A DNA stretch of 64,000 bases, from assembly GCF_947179515.1 (NCBI RefSeq), contig NC_067480.1, positions 10,225,501-10,289,500 on the forward strand. The letters are read 5' to 3'. Positions 20,844 through 31,950 of this stretch are shown here, in pieces. Below the pieces are notes generated by a model that worked only from the letters and a program-made list of their open reading frames with translations, had not been told where the DNA came from and searched no databases. The DNA comes from Apodemus sylvaticus (lineage: Eukaryota; Chordata; Mammalia; Rodentia; Muridae). Position 1 is the stretch's first letter, and each line of letters opens with the position of its first letter. Position numbers and translations under genes: made by a program.

Positions 20844-21624
20844 GTCAAGTTCTTGCTATAATTCTAGCAGCCACAACTGTAAGGGTATTTTTCGTGTAAG
20901 CTGAAGCTAAGAAAAGAAGGAAGGGATTATGCTGAGATGGTCAGCTATACTTTTCAAAACATTTACTTAGGCTGCAAAAGGAAAGAGAACCGGTAAGGGA
21001 TGCGGAATGGATGCGTGTGGGTGGATGAGTTACAAAACTTGGTCCGTCGCCCAGAAAAGACTAATAGTATTTGTCACAAATCAGATGAGGACATTAGGAA
21101 GATTACTCCCAGATTTCCAGTTTGTATTTTGGGAAGAGGTAACATCTGCAATGCCGAGAACACTGGAGAGAACCGGGGCTTCCAAACGTAGGCAACCACA
21201 AAGGGAGTAGTCCGTCTAGCTTGACTCCAAGGACGCTTGATAGTAAAAGCCTCCGGGAAAAGCAAGATGAAGGGAGGTAGTCAGCTGGACTTACGAGTCT
21301 TGGACGGAAGGTTTGCAAGATGTAAGTTTCCGAGACACGGACAACAACATTGCTTAAGAGAGAGGTTTGGGAAACAGAACGTGAGCAACCCGATTGTTTT
21401 GACACTGGACAGAGAACCGATTGTTTTGACACTGGACAGAGAAGAGGTATGAAAAGAAGTGTCCAAAGTGAGAGGCCAAGAAATCACATAGTCTCCAGCT
21501 GTTAGCATAGTGCATTGTCTCATGTAAATATCTGACAGACAGGAATATTGTTCCAACATCCATACTTGCCTCCCCTAATGATGAAAGTCTATGATTTCTC
21601 TGCGATTTTCACAAGCCAGATGTG
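20844..21624. other. Single-copy DNA with a 27-bp tandem duplication
   Basis: No repeat family. Overlapping frames of 63-109 codons occur on both strands at 21000-21563. A 27-bp perfect unit (CGATTGTTTTGACACTGGA...) is repeated head to tail at 21391-21443. No domain is recognisable. Confidence 0.4.
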
Positions 21625-21815
21625 GTGTAGATGGTGCTGGGTTTAGGGAACCTTGGTATGTATCCTGAAATCACCTTCAATCTGTTATTGTGCATTGCTT
21701 AACCCCTCTTACAGGTAAAACGGGGGCAGAATGTTTACTCTACCTTAAGTCTTTGTGAAAATTGAACACAATAATGTAAAGTGTGCTGCACAGTATGTAG
21801 CATATGGTAAAAGCT
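21625..21815 (+). repeat. MIR SINE
   Basis: 'GCATTGCTTAACCCCTCTTACAGGTAAAACGGGG' (read as MIR core 'ttaacctctc...tctgtaaaatgggg'), then 'TGAAAATTGAACACAATAATG' and 'CTGCACAGTATGTAGCATATG' match the MIR 3' half in order. An ancient tRNA-derived mammalian SINE. Confidence 0.75.
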
Positions 21816-21816
21816 A

Positions 21817-21878
21817 TATTCCCTAATATTCCCTAGTATTCCCTAGTATTTCGCTTTCTATGGAAATATTAGGGAATA
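21817..21878. repeat. 14-bp perfect inverted repeat (hairpin)
   Basis: TATTCCCTAATATT (21817-21830) and its exact reverse complement (21865-21878) enclose a 34-base loop. The loop holds two further CCCTAGTATT units, so the left arm is also the first of three short tandem repeats. Confidence 0.8.
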
Positions 21879-21987
21879 ATACTGAGAATAACACGAAACA
21901 AAACACATCAGTGTTTTAGGATCTAACAAAGAAAGAGGTTATACCTTATTTTGCAGAAATAAGCAAGTGAGGGAAAAATCAGACTTC

Positions 21988-22363
21988 TGTTTTAATCACT
22001 GTCCAGTTGCTGTGAAGAGACACCATGGCCACCATCACTGTAGTAAGAGAAAGCATTTCGTCAGGATGTGCTTAGAGCTTTGGAGGTTTGTCCATGAAGC
22101 ATGCATGGCTGACATGGGGCTGGAGAAGGAACTGAGAGTTCTCCTTCCAGACATGCAGGTAGCAGGAAGAGATAGACACTGGGCCTGAACTTGTGCTTTT
22201 GAAACCCCAAAGCCCACCCCAGTGATGCACTTCCTCCAACAAAGTCACACCTACTCCAACAAGGCCACACCGCCCAATCCTTCTCAAGGAGTATCTCTCC
22301 TAGATGACTTACACATCTAAGTATGTGAGCCTGTTGGGGTCCATTTTTAGTCAAACCACCACA
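21988..22363 (-). mobile_element. Solo MT/MaLR-type LTR
   Basis: 'GTTGCTGTGAAGAGACACCATGG', 'AAAGCCCACCCCAGTGATGC', 'CCTACTCCAACAAGGCCACACC' and the terminal 'GTCAAACCACCACA' are antisense MT-LTR landmarks. The 312-codon minus frame running through it and the adjacent purine tract is spurious. Confidence 0.85.
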
Positions 22364-22457
22364 ATCAGGGTGGAGACCACCAAGGACCTTCAGTCCCAGG
22401 AACTTTGCCAGCTCTCCATCCACCCTGCAGCTTCTCCCAAAATACTGGGGTACACAG

Positions 22458-22994
22458 AAGGAGAAAGGAAGAGAAGAGGCGATTTGAGGCGAGGTGAGGA
22501 GAGGAGACAAGATAGGAGAGGAGAGGGAAAGGGAGAAGAGAGGGAAGGGGAGGGGAGGGGAAAGGAGAGGAGAGGGGAGGGGAGGGAAGGGGGAGGGGAG
22601 GAAAGGAGGGGAGAAGAGGAGGGGAAGGGGAGGAAAGGAGGGGAGGAGAGGAGGGGGAGGGGAGGAGAGGAGGGGGAGGGGAGGGAAGGGGAGGGAAAGA
22701 GAGGAGGGGGAGGGGAGGGGAGGGGAGGGAAGGAGAGGAGGGGAGGGGAGGGGAGGGAAGGAGAGGAGGGGGAGGGGAGGAGAGGAGGGGAGGAGAGGAG
22801 GGGGAGGGGAGGAGAGGAGGGGGAGGGGAGGGAGAGGAGGGGGAGGGGAGGGGAGGGAAGGAGAGGAGGGGGAGGGGAGGAGAGGAGGGGGAGGGGAGGA
22901 AAGGAGAGGAGGGGGAGGGGAGGGGGAGGGGAGGGAAGGAGAGGAGGGGGAGGGGAGGAGAGGAGGGGGAGGGGAGGGAAGAGGAGAGGAAGAA
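22458..22994. repeat. Polypurine tract (GGGGA/GGAGAGGA)n
   Basis: About 540 bases almost free of pyrimidines on the plus strand, made of GGGGAGGGGA, GGAGAGGAGG and GGGAAGGA units in variable order. All plus frames read Gly/Arg/Glu and the minus frames Pro/Ser/Leu, giving open frames of 210-312 codons that are compositional. Such homopurine-homopyrimidine DNA can form triplex (H-DNA) and G-quadruplexes. Confidence 0.95.
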
Positions 22995-23104
22995 GCCATG
23001 CCTTCCGTAAACTATATGAGCAGATTACAGAATGTTCCGTGCTTTGTAATCTCCTCCATTTTTCTTCACCAAATGCAAAGCAGACATTCTTTCATTGAAC
23101 AAAC

Positions 23105-23465
23105 TGTCACGTTCATGTTGCTATAATCAAACGCCTAACAGAAGCGATTTAAAGGAGGAGAGGTTGATTTTGGCTCATGGTTTCAGAGGGAACACTCCAT
23201 CACGGTGAGGAAGGCAGGCAATTGATGGGGCTTCGATCGTGGCCACAGGAGATTTTTGTCTGCCACTTCTTATACCTTGATGGACCAGTAAGGACATTGC
23301 TAAGGCCAGAATAAAAAGCAAATATTACCTCTAGAGCTCCCTGGTGACCCACTTCTTAGCTGTCATAGGCCTAAGGGTTCTGCAGCATCCCACAGTGCAC
23401 CTGGCTGAGGACAGAGAGTTTAAATACTGAAGCCTGTGGGGACATTTCAGATTCAAACCATAACA
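23105..23465 (-). mobile_element. MaLR-like LTR (older subfamily)
   Basis: Plus strand starts TGTCACGTTCATGTTGC and ends 'TTCAGATTCAAACCATAACA', the typical antisense ends; the middle ('GGTTGATTTTGGCTCATGG', 'CACAGTGCACC') is more diverged than in the neighbouring LTRs. Confidence 0.65.
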
Positions 23466-24461
23466 TATATTCTTATGGTTATTAATATAGAGTTATTTGC
23501 GTTAGGAGCACTGGCAAACACTGCACAAAGATCTTGTCCTTATGAAAGGGCCAGTCTGGTAGGAAAAGATAAAACTGGCCCGAGCTGTTAAACACATCTT
23601 AAAATAGGCTTATAAAATAAACTCCCAGACCATGAGGTGAGTTAAAAATCCTCACTGGTATCTGGGCAGATGCCTTATAAACTCCCAGCCTTGTGAGACA
23701 GGCTCTAAATCCCTGGCTCTCTGGCCATACCTCAGGCTCTGAGCTCAGGTTCTACCCTTCTGTATCTCTGTGGTTTGGGGACAGCTCTGTGTCCCTGAGC
23801 CATTGTTAGATTTGCTTCAAATAAACGGGGCTCATCAATGCCTCAGTATCTGTCATGAGGATCAGCTGTGATGGTTCACAGGAAGAGCATCCCAGCAGTG
23901 TCGTCACACTGTGGAGATCAGCACATATGTATGAGTAGCGTTATTGTCTGATGAAACCAGAACTTGGAGTTATCAGCAGGGGACAGTGGAGAGGAGAGAT
24001 CTTGGGACAGGCACAGCCTAGTCTGTTGGGCAATTGGTGTGCTTTCTCAACTTTGCACCCCTTTCCCATAGAGAATATGTTGTATAGGAATAACATCTCA
24101 CTTGCTGTATTATCACAAAGGTGAGACCAGTACACAGAAAGCATTAAAAACAGCACCCGGGCAATCAGCGGACACTAATAATCCATACGCCATGGATGTT
24201 GAAGGAGGGGTGTGCTACAGCCATAACTTGGCCTGAAACTCAAGAGCCAGCAAGCAGGAGCAGGAGGCTCCAGTTGCTGGTTGTGTCTTTGACATGATTT
24301 TGGGAGGGAGGAGAGAGCTGTTGGTAAGATTTCACTCGGGGGGAAAGATTAAAAACAGATAAGTGGGAGTGAGTCATTGCCTGAGACGGGTGATTTGCTA
24401 TTTTACCAATAACGAATACTAAATTATTCCAGTGACAATAGCTTAATATTTCTGTGGCTGA
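23466..24461. other. Single-copy DNA, possible old LTR at 23500-23850
   Basis: The segment with 'CTTCAAATAAACGGGGCTC' (23816-23834) resembles the polyadenylation region of an LTR and is preceded by about 300 bases with repeated 'TTATAAAATAAACTCCCAG'-type phrases. I cannot identify a family. The rest shows no feature. Confidence 0.3.
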
Positions 24462-24497
<36 letters not shown>

Positions 24498-24618
24498 AGA
24501 AAAAGAGAGACTGTCTGTGTGTGTTTGTATATGTCTGTGTGTGTCTGTAGGTGTATGTGTGTGTGTCTCTATATGTGTCTGTGTGTGAGTCTGTGTGTCT
24601 GTGTATGTGTGTGTGTGT

Positions 24619-24695
<77 letters not shown>
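24462..24695. repeat. Compound microsatellite (TG)n-(TC)n-(TG)n
   Basis: (TG)n at 24462-24497, interrupted TGTC-rich unit region, (TC)n at 24622-24658, (TG)n at 24659-24694. The Cys/Val frames through it are repeat translations. Confidence 0.95.
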
Positions 24696-24696
<1 letters not shown>

Positions 24697-25114
24697 TGTC
24701 AGTAATTGCCATAGGATTTATCTTCCGCTGGCTCCAGGAGACACACTGCTCCTAGAAACAGCATTGTGCATGGCAAGAACTTAGATTATTGCAATCACAC
24801 CAGCACCCGGGAGCTGGTGCGGTTACTGTAGGGTAGGATGTAGGCGACATCTTATTTTGTTTTCCAAATAGCCTGGATTATTTCAGTCTGCAGCTGTGAC
24901 TGAGAACTGTCTTAGGAGAAAGAGGCACCTTCAGAATCCAAATCAGTGGTCATCAAAACCCTTTTCCTGGCAGCTGCTTGCTACACAGGGCGCGTCAGCA
25001 TGCAGAATAAAGCCTGAGTTTTTCTGTCACATCACGAAAAGCTGACTTCAATTTCTTTTGCTCCCATTTGGCAAAACGAAAGGAAAAGAATAAAAAAAGA
25101 CTTTTGTTCTGTTC
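24696..25114. other. Single-copy DNA
   Basis: No repeat or gene recognised. Confidence 0.35.
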
Positions 25115-25190
25115 GTCCAGCCAATATTTAATGAGCATCTGCTACAGGACAGCATTGTCTTTAGTGTGAAGGCTATGGTGATGAGCTTAT
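25115..25190 (-). repeat. L2 LINE 3' fragment
   Basis: 'CAGCCAATATTTAATGAGCATCTGC' and 'GGACAGCATTGTCTTTAG' match, with divergence, the antisense of the L2 3' end (the 'aacaaatatttattgagc...' motif). Short and old. Confidence 0.5.
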
Positions 25191-25294
25191 ATGTAGTAAA
25201 GGGAATTGTGCCCTAGCAGTTGCTTAACTGACTGATTCATGTTTTATGTATTTCAAGTTCAACATACAACTTGTAACTGGTTAAAATCGATTTG

Positions 25295-25405
25295 TGGATT
25301 TATTTTAGTTTTGAGAGATGAGCTAGTTATGTTGTCCAGGCTTAAATTTATAATACTCCTGCCTTAACCTAAACACTGGGTTTCAGGTATGTACCACTGC
25401 CTAAA
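25295..25405 (-). repeat. Degraded B1/B4 SINE
   Basis: 'TTTTAGTTTTGAGAGATGAGC', 'GTTGTCCAGGCTTAAATTTA' and 'CTCCTGCCTTAACC' are an antisense B1 body with many substitutions. Confidence 0.6.
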
Positions 25406-25768
25406 AACTTGTGGGTTCTCCAGGTAAAATTGTCTTCTCAACTTTTTAATTGTAGTAAAAATACATCCAGCACCAACAGTCTTAGCATTTCTTCAGCATG
25501 AAGAGGTTAACCATACCCAAGAAAATGCAAAGAATAAATAATCAAAGACCAGCACATCCAAAACGGAAGAATAAACCCCACATCATAACAACAAGATCAA
25601 TAGTCAGTGCTCATTGACAGCTCTCAACACCAACAGTCTCGGCTCCCCAATTAAAAAGGCACAGACTAACAGACTGAATTAAAATAAACGGGGTCCATCC
25701 TTCTGCTACATCCAAGAAACACACCTCATCATCAAGGACAAACCTCACTTCAAGTGAGAAAAGGATGG

Positions 25769-26146
25769 TGTCTTAGGGTTTTATTGCTGGGAAGAGATGC
25801 CATCACTACCTTAGATCTTACAAAGGAAAACATTGAATTGGTCCTGTCTTACAGTTTCAGAGGTTTTGTCCATTACTGTCATGTGTCGTGGTTGGGCATG
25901 GTGTCATGTGGAAGAGAAACTGAGAGTTCTACTTGATCCACAGGGAACAGGAGACTGTCTGCCACCCTGGATATAGCTTAAGCATATAAGACCTCACAGC
26001 CCACCCCCACCACAGTGACACACTCCCTCAAACAAGTCCATACCTACTCCAACAAGGCCACACCTCTTAATGGTGTCACTCCCTATAGCCAAGCATTCGA
26101 ACACACGAATGTATAGGGGTCATACAATCCTATTCAAACCAGCACA
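25769..26146 (-). mobile_element. Solo MT/MaLR LTR inside L1 ORF2
   Basis: Ends TGTCTTAGGGTTTTATTGC and '...ATTCAAACCAGCACA' are exact family termini in antisense. The flanking 5-mers are both GATGG (25764-25768 and 26147-26151), a perfect target duplication of the length made by ERVL-type integrases, and the L1 reading 'AAAAGGATGG...GAAAA' joins across it. Confidence 0.95.
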
Positions 26147-26888
26147 GATGGAAAAGTCTGTTCTACGGAAAAGGATCCAAGAAGTAAAATGGCAGGGATC
26201 CATCTTAATACTTGACAAAATAGACTTCAAACCAAAACTAGTCAGAGGAGATAAGCAAGGACAGTAGATACTCATTAGAGGAAAATCTATCACAAGGATA
26301 CTGCAATTCCAAACATTAATACACCCAACATAAAGTCACTCAAGTTCATAGAAGAAACATTACTCCAGTGAAATATCATGTATTGACCCTAATGCAGAAA
26401 TATTGGCTGAGTTCAATACCCAGCTCTTAGCAATAGACAGGTAATCCAGGCAAAACCCGAACAGAAAAAAATGCTAGAATTACATAATTTCATTAAATGA
26501 ACCTGGCAGATACTTACGTAACATTTCACCCAAACACAAAAGAGTATTCTTTCTTCTCAGTATTCATGTGACTTTCTCCTAAACTGACCACGCACTTGGA
26601 CTCAAAGCAAGTCTCAATAGATGTAATAAAGTAGAAATAACACACTGCCCCCTATCCTAATCTCATCACTGTGAATTTTGCTGGATATCAACCACAGAAA
26701 ACAAGAAAAGGCATGCAAACTCACTGAAACTGAACAGCTCACTACTGAAAGAAAAATGGGACAAGACACAAATCAAGAAGTAAATTTAAAACATTTTAGA
26801 AATTAATGAAAATAAAAACACAACATACCCAAACCTATCAGACACAATAAATGCAGTTCTAAGAGGTAAGTTCATAACACTACATACC

Positions 26889-26892
26889 TACA

Positions 26893-26935
<43 letters not shown>

Positions 26936-26936
26936 A
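26889..26936. repeat. (AAAT)n microsatellite
   Basis: About twelve AAAT/ATAA units within decayed L1 ORF2. Confidence 0.95.
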
Positions 26937-28090
26937 ATGCAGATCTTGTATTAGCAACTTAACAGCACACCTGAAAGCTCTAGACTAAACAAAAAGAAAG
27001 AAAGAAAAGAAAGAACACCCTAAAAGGGTAGACTACAACAAATAAAACTTAGGCTTAAAATCAATAAAATAGAAACACCATCCCAATAGCAATAACAAGA
27101 AAAACAATTCAAAATTGCACAATATCAAAAAAATGAAAAGTTATTTTTTGAGAAAAATCAATAAGATCAATAAAACTGCAGGCAAATTAACTAACAGATG
27201 AAGAGAAAGGGTTTAAATTAATAAAATTAGGAATGAGACAGGGGACATCACAATGGACACCAGTGAAATCCAAAGGATCATAAGGACATCCTTTAAAAAT
27301 CTGAACTGCACCAAACCAGAAAACAACAGCAATAACAACAATCTGAATGGCGGAATTTCTGGATATACATGGCCTACCAATGTTCACTCAAAATTAGATA
27401 AGCAATTTAAACAGGCCCAGAACCCCTAGTGACATTGAACCAATTTCTAAAAGACTCCCAATTCCCGAGATAGAATTTAGCACAGATTTAACAAAGAAGT
27501 TTGATGCCAATACTCCTCAAATTAGTCCCCAAATTTTTAACTGGAGAAAATGATTCTCTAGTTCTCTGAGGTCACTGTTCCTCTAATATCTAAAGCACAC
27601 AAAGACCTAACAACAAAAAGAAAACTGCAGAGCAATATCCTTTATGAACATAGAAGCAAAAATTCTCAATAAAATACTAAGAAAATAAATTCAAAGATAT
27701 ATCAAAAAGATCATCCACCATGGTCAAGTAGGTTTTATCTCAGAGAATCAGGGACAGCTCAAAATATATAAAGGTATCCCACCATATAAACAGGGTGAGA
27801 GAAAAGCCCACATGATTATTTCATTTCATGAAGAAAAGGCCTTTGACTAAAATCTAATGCCACTTCATGATAAAAGTCCTGGAGAGAGACTGGGTGTATA
27901 CAGGACTTATCTTAACACAATAAAGGCAATTTACAGCAATCCTACGGTCAACATCAACCTAACCAGAGAGAAACAGAAAGCATTTCCACTTAAATAAAAA
28001 ACAAGACAAAGTTATCCACTCTTTTCATGTCTATTCAATATAATACTTGGAGTCTTAGCTAGGGTGATATATATAGTAGAGTCTTCCTAA

Positions 28091-28853
28091 AATAAAATAT
28101 TTAAATATATGAAAGAAATCTAAATGGAGTCACCACCAAATCACAGGGGGAAACAGTGCCTCAACTAGAAATCTTTTGTTACCAAGTAAAACATTCAACT
28201 AGGTTGCATCTAGTTGAGTCCTTGGCCAGTGGGATCCCATGGGAACCCCCCAAATGGCTCAAGCAATTTTCAAGGTTCCTCTCTACAAACTAATGTTAAG
28301 GCTCTATTTCTAAAGAAAGTATTTGCATATCTCACTGAACACAGAGAGGCTGACCTACACTCCATGGAGAGCCGTCAACCCTACTGACTACTGGAAGATA
28401 CTCTGCCTTCTACAGAGGAAGGAGAAAGGAAACCGTCAGTGCACTGTAAACACTGATCTGCAAAAGGGATCTGCATATGAGATATGGAGGTATAATAGTG
28501 GCAGAAATGCTGCGGGGCTAACCAATCACCTTCTGATTTAAGGACCTAAGAGGTGGGACCTGTGCCTGACAGTGCTCCGGAGGCCACAAACCTTAGCCTG
28601 GATAGGCCATGGACCTAAGGCAAAACCAACTATGACAGACTCCTAGTGACATTCTACAGTACCAATAGATCAGTGCCTGGCTCAGATCTCCTCCTCAGTA
28701 GCTTCCTCTTACAGAAGGTGAGGACTAACACGGAGACCCAGCGCTAGACAACGTGCAGACAGGGCGAGCTTTTGGAAGACTCATGCCTTCGCGATGCCTT
28801 CATCCAACTTCCCCCATCAGGATTCAGGGAACATTAAAGAAGAAGAAAAAGCT
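28091..28853 (+). mobile_element. Lx L1 3'UTR, upstream half
   Basis: 'AGCCGTCAACCCTACTGACTAC' (28368), 'TGGTATAATAGTGGCAG'-like 28488, 'ATAGATCAGTGCCTGGCTCAG' (28665) and 'CCATCAGGATTCAGGGAAC' (28814) are successive landmarks of the Lx 3'UTR. A 72-codon frame at 28323-28541 is non-coding UTR. Confidence 0.8.
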
Positions 28854-29307
28854 TGTAGTGTGTTGTCTAATGCTGCTTGTATTATGTTCATTTGGGTCCC
28901 CAAAATTGCACGAGAATACACAGGTCCACATGCAAGACGCCGAGGGACCCTGCCCCCAGGTAGTTTTGATTGCTAAATAAAGTCGAAGGCAGCCAGTGGC
29001 TGGGCTGACAGACAGAGGCGGGGCTTTAGGATTCCTGGGCAAGGGGCTGAGGAAGGAGAGCTACCAGGCTGGGAGAAGGTGGAGAAGTGGCACACCTGAG
29101 AAGGTCATAGAGCTTAGCCACCATGTGGGAGCCAGAGGGGCCTCAAGCGGCTGCCTGACTGGGTCCGGGGCAGAGGAGATGGAATCCAGATTTTAGTAAG
29201 GAATGACTTGGGAATATCAAAGGGAGGTGGATTAGCCATGTCGAGGTTAGGAAGTGGCCCAGCCATTGAGCTGCTTAAGGCATATCAAAATATAAAGGCG
29301 CGCGTGC

Positions 29308-29351
<44 letters not shown>

Positions 29352-29448
29352 TTCAGGAACCCAGAACTTTGGGGCAGGTAGTGAGGAACCTGCTGCAGCC
29401 GCTGCTGGCGGTGGAATCAATCTGAATAATTAATTGAGTGCTTCTACA
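28854..29448 (+). mobile_element. Solo ERVK-type LTR (RMER17-like)
   Basis: Starts TGTAGTGTGTTGTC and ends ...TTCTACA. It contains 'GGGTCCCCAAAATTGCACGAG' (28894), 'TGCTAAATAAAG' (AATAAA signal, 28970) and 'GGAAGTGGCCCAGCCATTGAGC' (29250). It interrupts the Lx 3'UTR: 'AGAAAAAGCT' before it and 'AGCTGAAAGAC' after it rejoin in the L1 consensus. The 6-mers AAAGCT and GTAGCT agree at four positions, compatible with an old 6-bp duplication. The same family recurs inverted at 45147. Confidence 0.8.
29298..29350. repeat. (GT)n array with GC start, inside the LTR
   Basis: Starts as GCGCGCGTGCGTGC, then about 20 GT dinucleotides. It grew in the 3' part of the LTR after the 'TATCAAAATATAAAGGC' motif. 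Confidence 0.95.
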
Positions 29449-30070
29449 GTAGCTGAAAGACTATAGACACCAGAGGCAATGGAGGACTCCAAGAAAATGC
29501 TGTCTCCCATACACAACAGGACTGATGCACATAGAAGCCCACAGAGATTTTGGTAGCACGTACCAGCTCTCTTCTGGTTCAAGCCAAATAGTGTCCCCGC
29601 ACTGAGAGAGGGAACGATGTCACTGGCTCCTTCTAGCCAAGAAACTGCCTGCAACTGACAGTGAGTTTTCTCCGCCGGAGACTCACCGCATATACTAACC
29701 TCACACACAGACAGCCCTCGCGTCCGGCTTTAGGTGGTCAACACAGAATGAAGTCAGTTTATTTTGTAGATGTTTTCTCTCATTCTGCTTTGTTTTGTTG
29801 TTGTTTTTGTTTTTTGTTTTGTTTTGTTGTGTTTTTTAATCATAATGGCCTTTTGCTTGTCCATTATGGTTCCCACTTTTTTTGTTTTTAGTGTATGTTG
29901 TGTTTACTGTATTTTTTTCTTTTGTCTGTTTGCTTATTAGAAATAAAGGGCATGTAGTTGGGTGGGGTTGGGATACCGGAAGGATCTTGGAGGAGTTAGG
30001 GAGGAGAAACAATGATCAGAATATATTATACAAAAATCTTTTTATTAGTAAAAAAAATATATTTTAAAAA
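29449..30070 (+). mobile_element. Lx L1 3'UTR, downstream half, and A-rich end
   Basis: 'GGCAATGGAGGACTCCAAGAAAA' and 'CACAACAGGACTGATGCACATAG' resume the Lx 3'UTR, followed by the T/G-rich tract (29780-29930), 'GGATCTTGGAGGAGTTAGGGAGG' and the terminal 'CAGAATATATTATAC' plus A-rich tail, as in full-length Lx ends. Confidence 0.85.
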
Positions 30071-31839
30071 TAACTTTTAAAAAGGTACAAGACATAGTTA
30101 TTTTTTTCTCATTTATAAAACACATCACTGACCTTTTGACTTTGCATTGTGATTATAAATTGAACATTTTAACTATTTTCTGTTAGCTAGTTATACTAGT
30201 TTTGAAAACCATACTCTGGCTGGACACTATCAACACGTTAGAAAAAAGTTTAAATTCATTTGAATTCTGTGTTGGCTTGTGGCAATTATAACCATGCAAG
30301 ACATTAGATGAATACACAAAAACTGCATTGAGTTGGGAATAGCTAGGTCTATAGAGCAGTGATATAATATCAGGGCCAATATTCTGTTTCTAGAAGCATG
30401 TCAGCCATGCATTTAAACAACTTAGATTCCAGATACACTCCGTTTTTATTGGCCTAGAAGAAGCAGAAGCCATAAACATATCCAGTATAGCCTCGGTTGG
30501 TCGGATATCACGCCCTTCCCGTGCCTCTGCAGGTCTTCCTCTGCCTTCCCACTGGCTCTGATAAACAGCCCGACACTGTGGGAAGCTGTCCGTTATCAGA
30601 CTTGAGCTTACTTGGGAGACTGGTGGTCAGTGATATGTATTTCAGTGTAAAATGGAAAATGCCGATCTTGTTGGGTACTTAGAAGCCACTGACTGGGACT
30701 GGGACAAATGTGTAACATGGAGTGTACCTTGTTACAGTCAGAACTAAAACAAAGTGATATCCCTTCAGGATTGTTCTGTCCTTACTGCCTTTCCACGGTG
30801 GGTGGAAAGAAGAGCAGGCGTTTCGAATGTAAGGCCAAGGATTCTCTACTCTTTGTGAACGAAAAAGTTGCCCTTTCTATTCAGTGAGACATGAGCCCTT
30901 GACCAATTTGTAAGTAAGATGAGATGGGTAATCCAGAATACAGAGCCAGCCTTTAAAAAAAACAGTGTTTGCGCCATTCCAACTGAAGGCAGCAAGATGC
31001 GCTGGGCTATCCGAAGAGCATCACGCAGGCTGCATAGCTGAACATAGACCATGATGAGGACGATGCTCTTCTTGTGCTCGGGATGAAGAGAGGTTTTCTG
31101 AATCCTGTTATTTCACTTTCTGTTTGGTATAAGGCACAGAGAGGTAATGTTCTCTTCCAGTAAGGGAAGCTCTTCCCCTGGTGAAACCATCACAGGCTTG
31201 ACACTCCCAGTCTCTTTATTACCCTTGTACCCTTGGCTTTCTAGTTTTACATTTCGGTACAGCTAATGTCACACACTGTGTGTTTGTTACATATATCAAC
31301 ACAACCTGAACTCGTAGATTCAACGCAGTTTCCTTACAGGATCAGCCTAAGATACAACTCAGAATTGGTCAAGTGTAGCAGTGTGTTGATTTTTTTCGTG
31401 TTGATGACCACATATCTAACACAACAATTCAAGGGCCAGGTTTGGGGACTCAGTTTCACAATATTCAGCCCATGGGTGCTACCTGGGATGAACCATGTAT
31501 ACCACAGGGGCAAGACCCCATGGTAGAGACTCTTCATGGTTGACAGGAAGTGGAGACAGAGACTAAAGACCTGCTGTTGCATGTCCCCTTTCCTCTTTTA
31601 TTGTCCCCAGGTTCCCAGTTTATGAGACATGGCTGCTCAAATTCTTCCTCAGTTTTTGCTCTTTGAAAACTCCCTCAGAGACATACCTAGGTGTCTCCCA
31701 TCCATTTCCTAGGTGATTCTAAATCCTGGCAAGTTGGAAATGAAGACAGTCTACTTGCACTACCTGGTTTTAGAACTCTATAAGATTTTCTGCTATAAAT
31801 TTAGCAACTTCTAATCTGGGCAGGTATGAAGTGTCCTCA
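30071..31839. other. Single-copy DNA
   Basis: About 1.8 kb without a recognised repeat. Frames of 60-86 codons occur but none has a recognisable domain or splice setting. Confidence 0.4.
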
Positions 31840-31950
31840 CTAATGGGTACAGTGGTGTGCACCTAATTTAATTCCAGCACCCAGGTGGTAGAAGCAGGTA
31901 TATCTCTGTGAGTTCAAGGCCAGCCTAATCTACATAGTAAAATAATGTCT
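31840..31950 (+). repeat. Old B1-type SINE
   Basis: 'GGGTACAGTGGTGTGCACC', 'AATTCCAGCACCCAGG' and 'CTGTGAGTTCAAGGCCAGCC' are a diverged B1 body in plus orientation; tail short. Confidence 0.8.

Larger units (their letters stand above)
25590..28090 (+). pseudogene. L1 ORF2 endonuclease and reverse-transcriptase remnant
   Basis: Best preserved piece is at 26150-26267, where the frame reads '...ILDKIDFKPKLVRGDKQGQ', the conserved endonuclease segment. Downstream 'GAACAGCTCACTACTGAAAG' (26730) and 'GAACATAGAAGCAAAAATTCTC' (27645) mark linker and RT domains. In live L1s this protein nicks target DNA and reverse-transcribes L1 RNA. Here stops and frameshifts are pervasive, and an (AAAT)n array at 26889-26936 has expanded inside it. 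Confidence 0.8.
25495..30070 (+). mobile_element. Old Lx-type L1 (ORF2 start to 3' end), twice interrupted
   Basis: Reading runs from the ORF2 N-terminus (near 25600: 'CACCAACAGTCTCGGCTCCCC', 'CCAAGAAACACACCTCATC') through endonuclease, reverse transcriptase (near 27720: 'ATGGTCAAGTAGGTTTTATC') to about 28090, then a typical Lx 3'UTR to the A-rich end near 30070. The sequence after the RT region is largely deleted. An MT LTR (25769-26146) and an ERVK LTR (28854-29448) split it. Stops are very frequent; the element is dead. Confidence 0.85.

Noticed and set aside
22061..23126. 312-codon Pro/Ser/Leu minus frame and 210-264-codon Gly/Arg/Glu plus frames
   Set aside because: They translate the polypurine tract and an antisense MT LTR; composition alone keeps them open.
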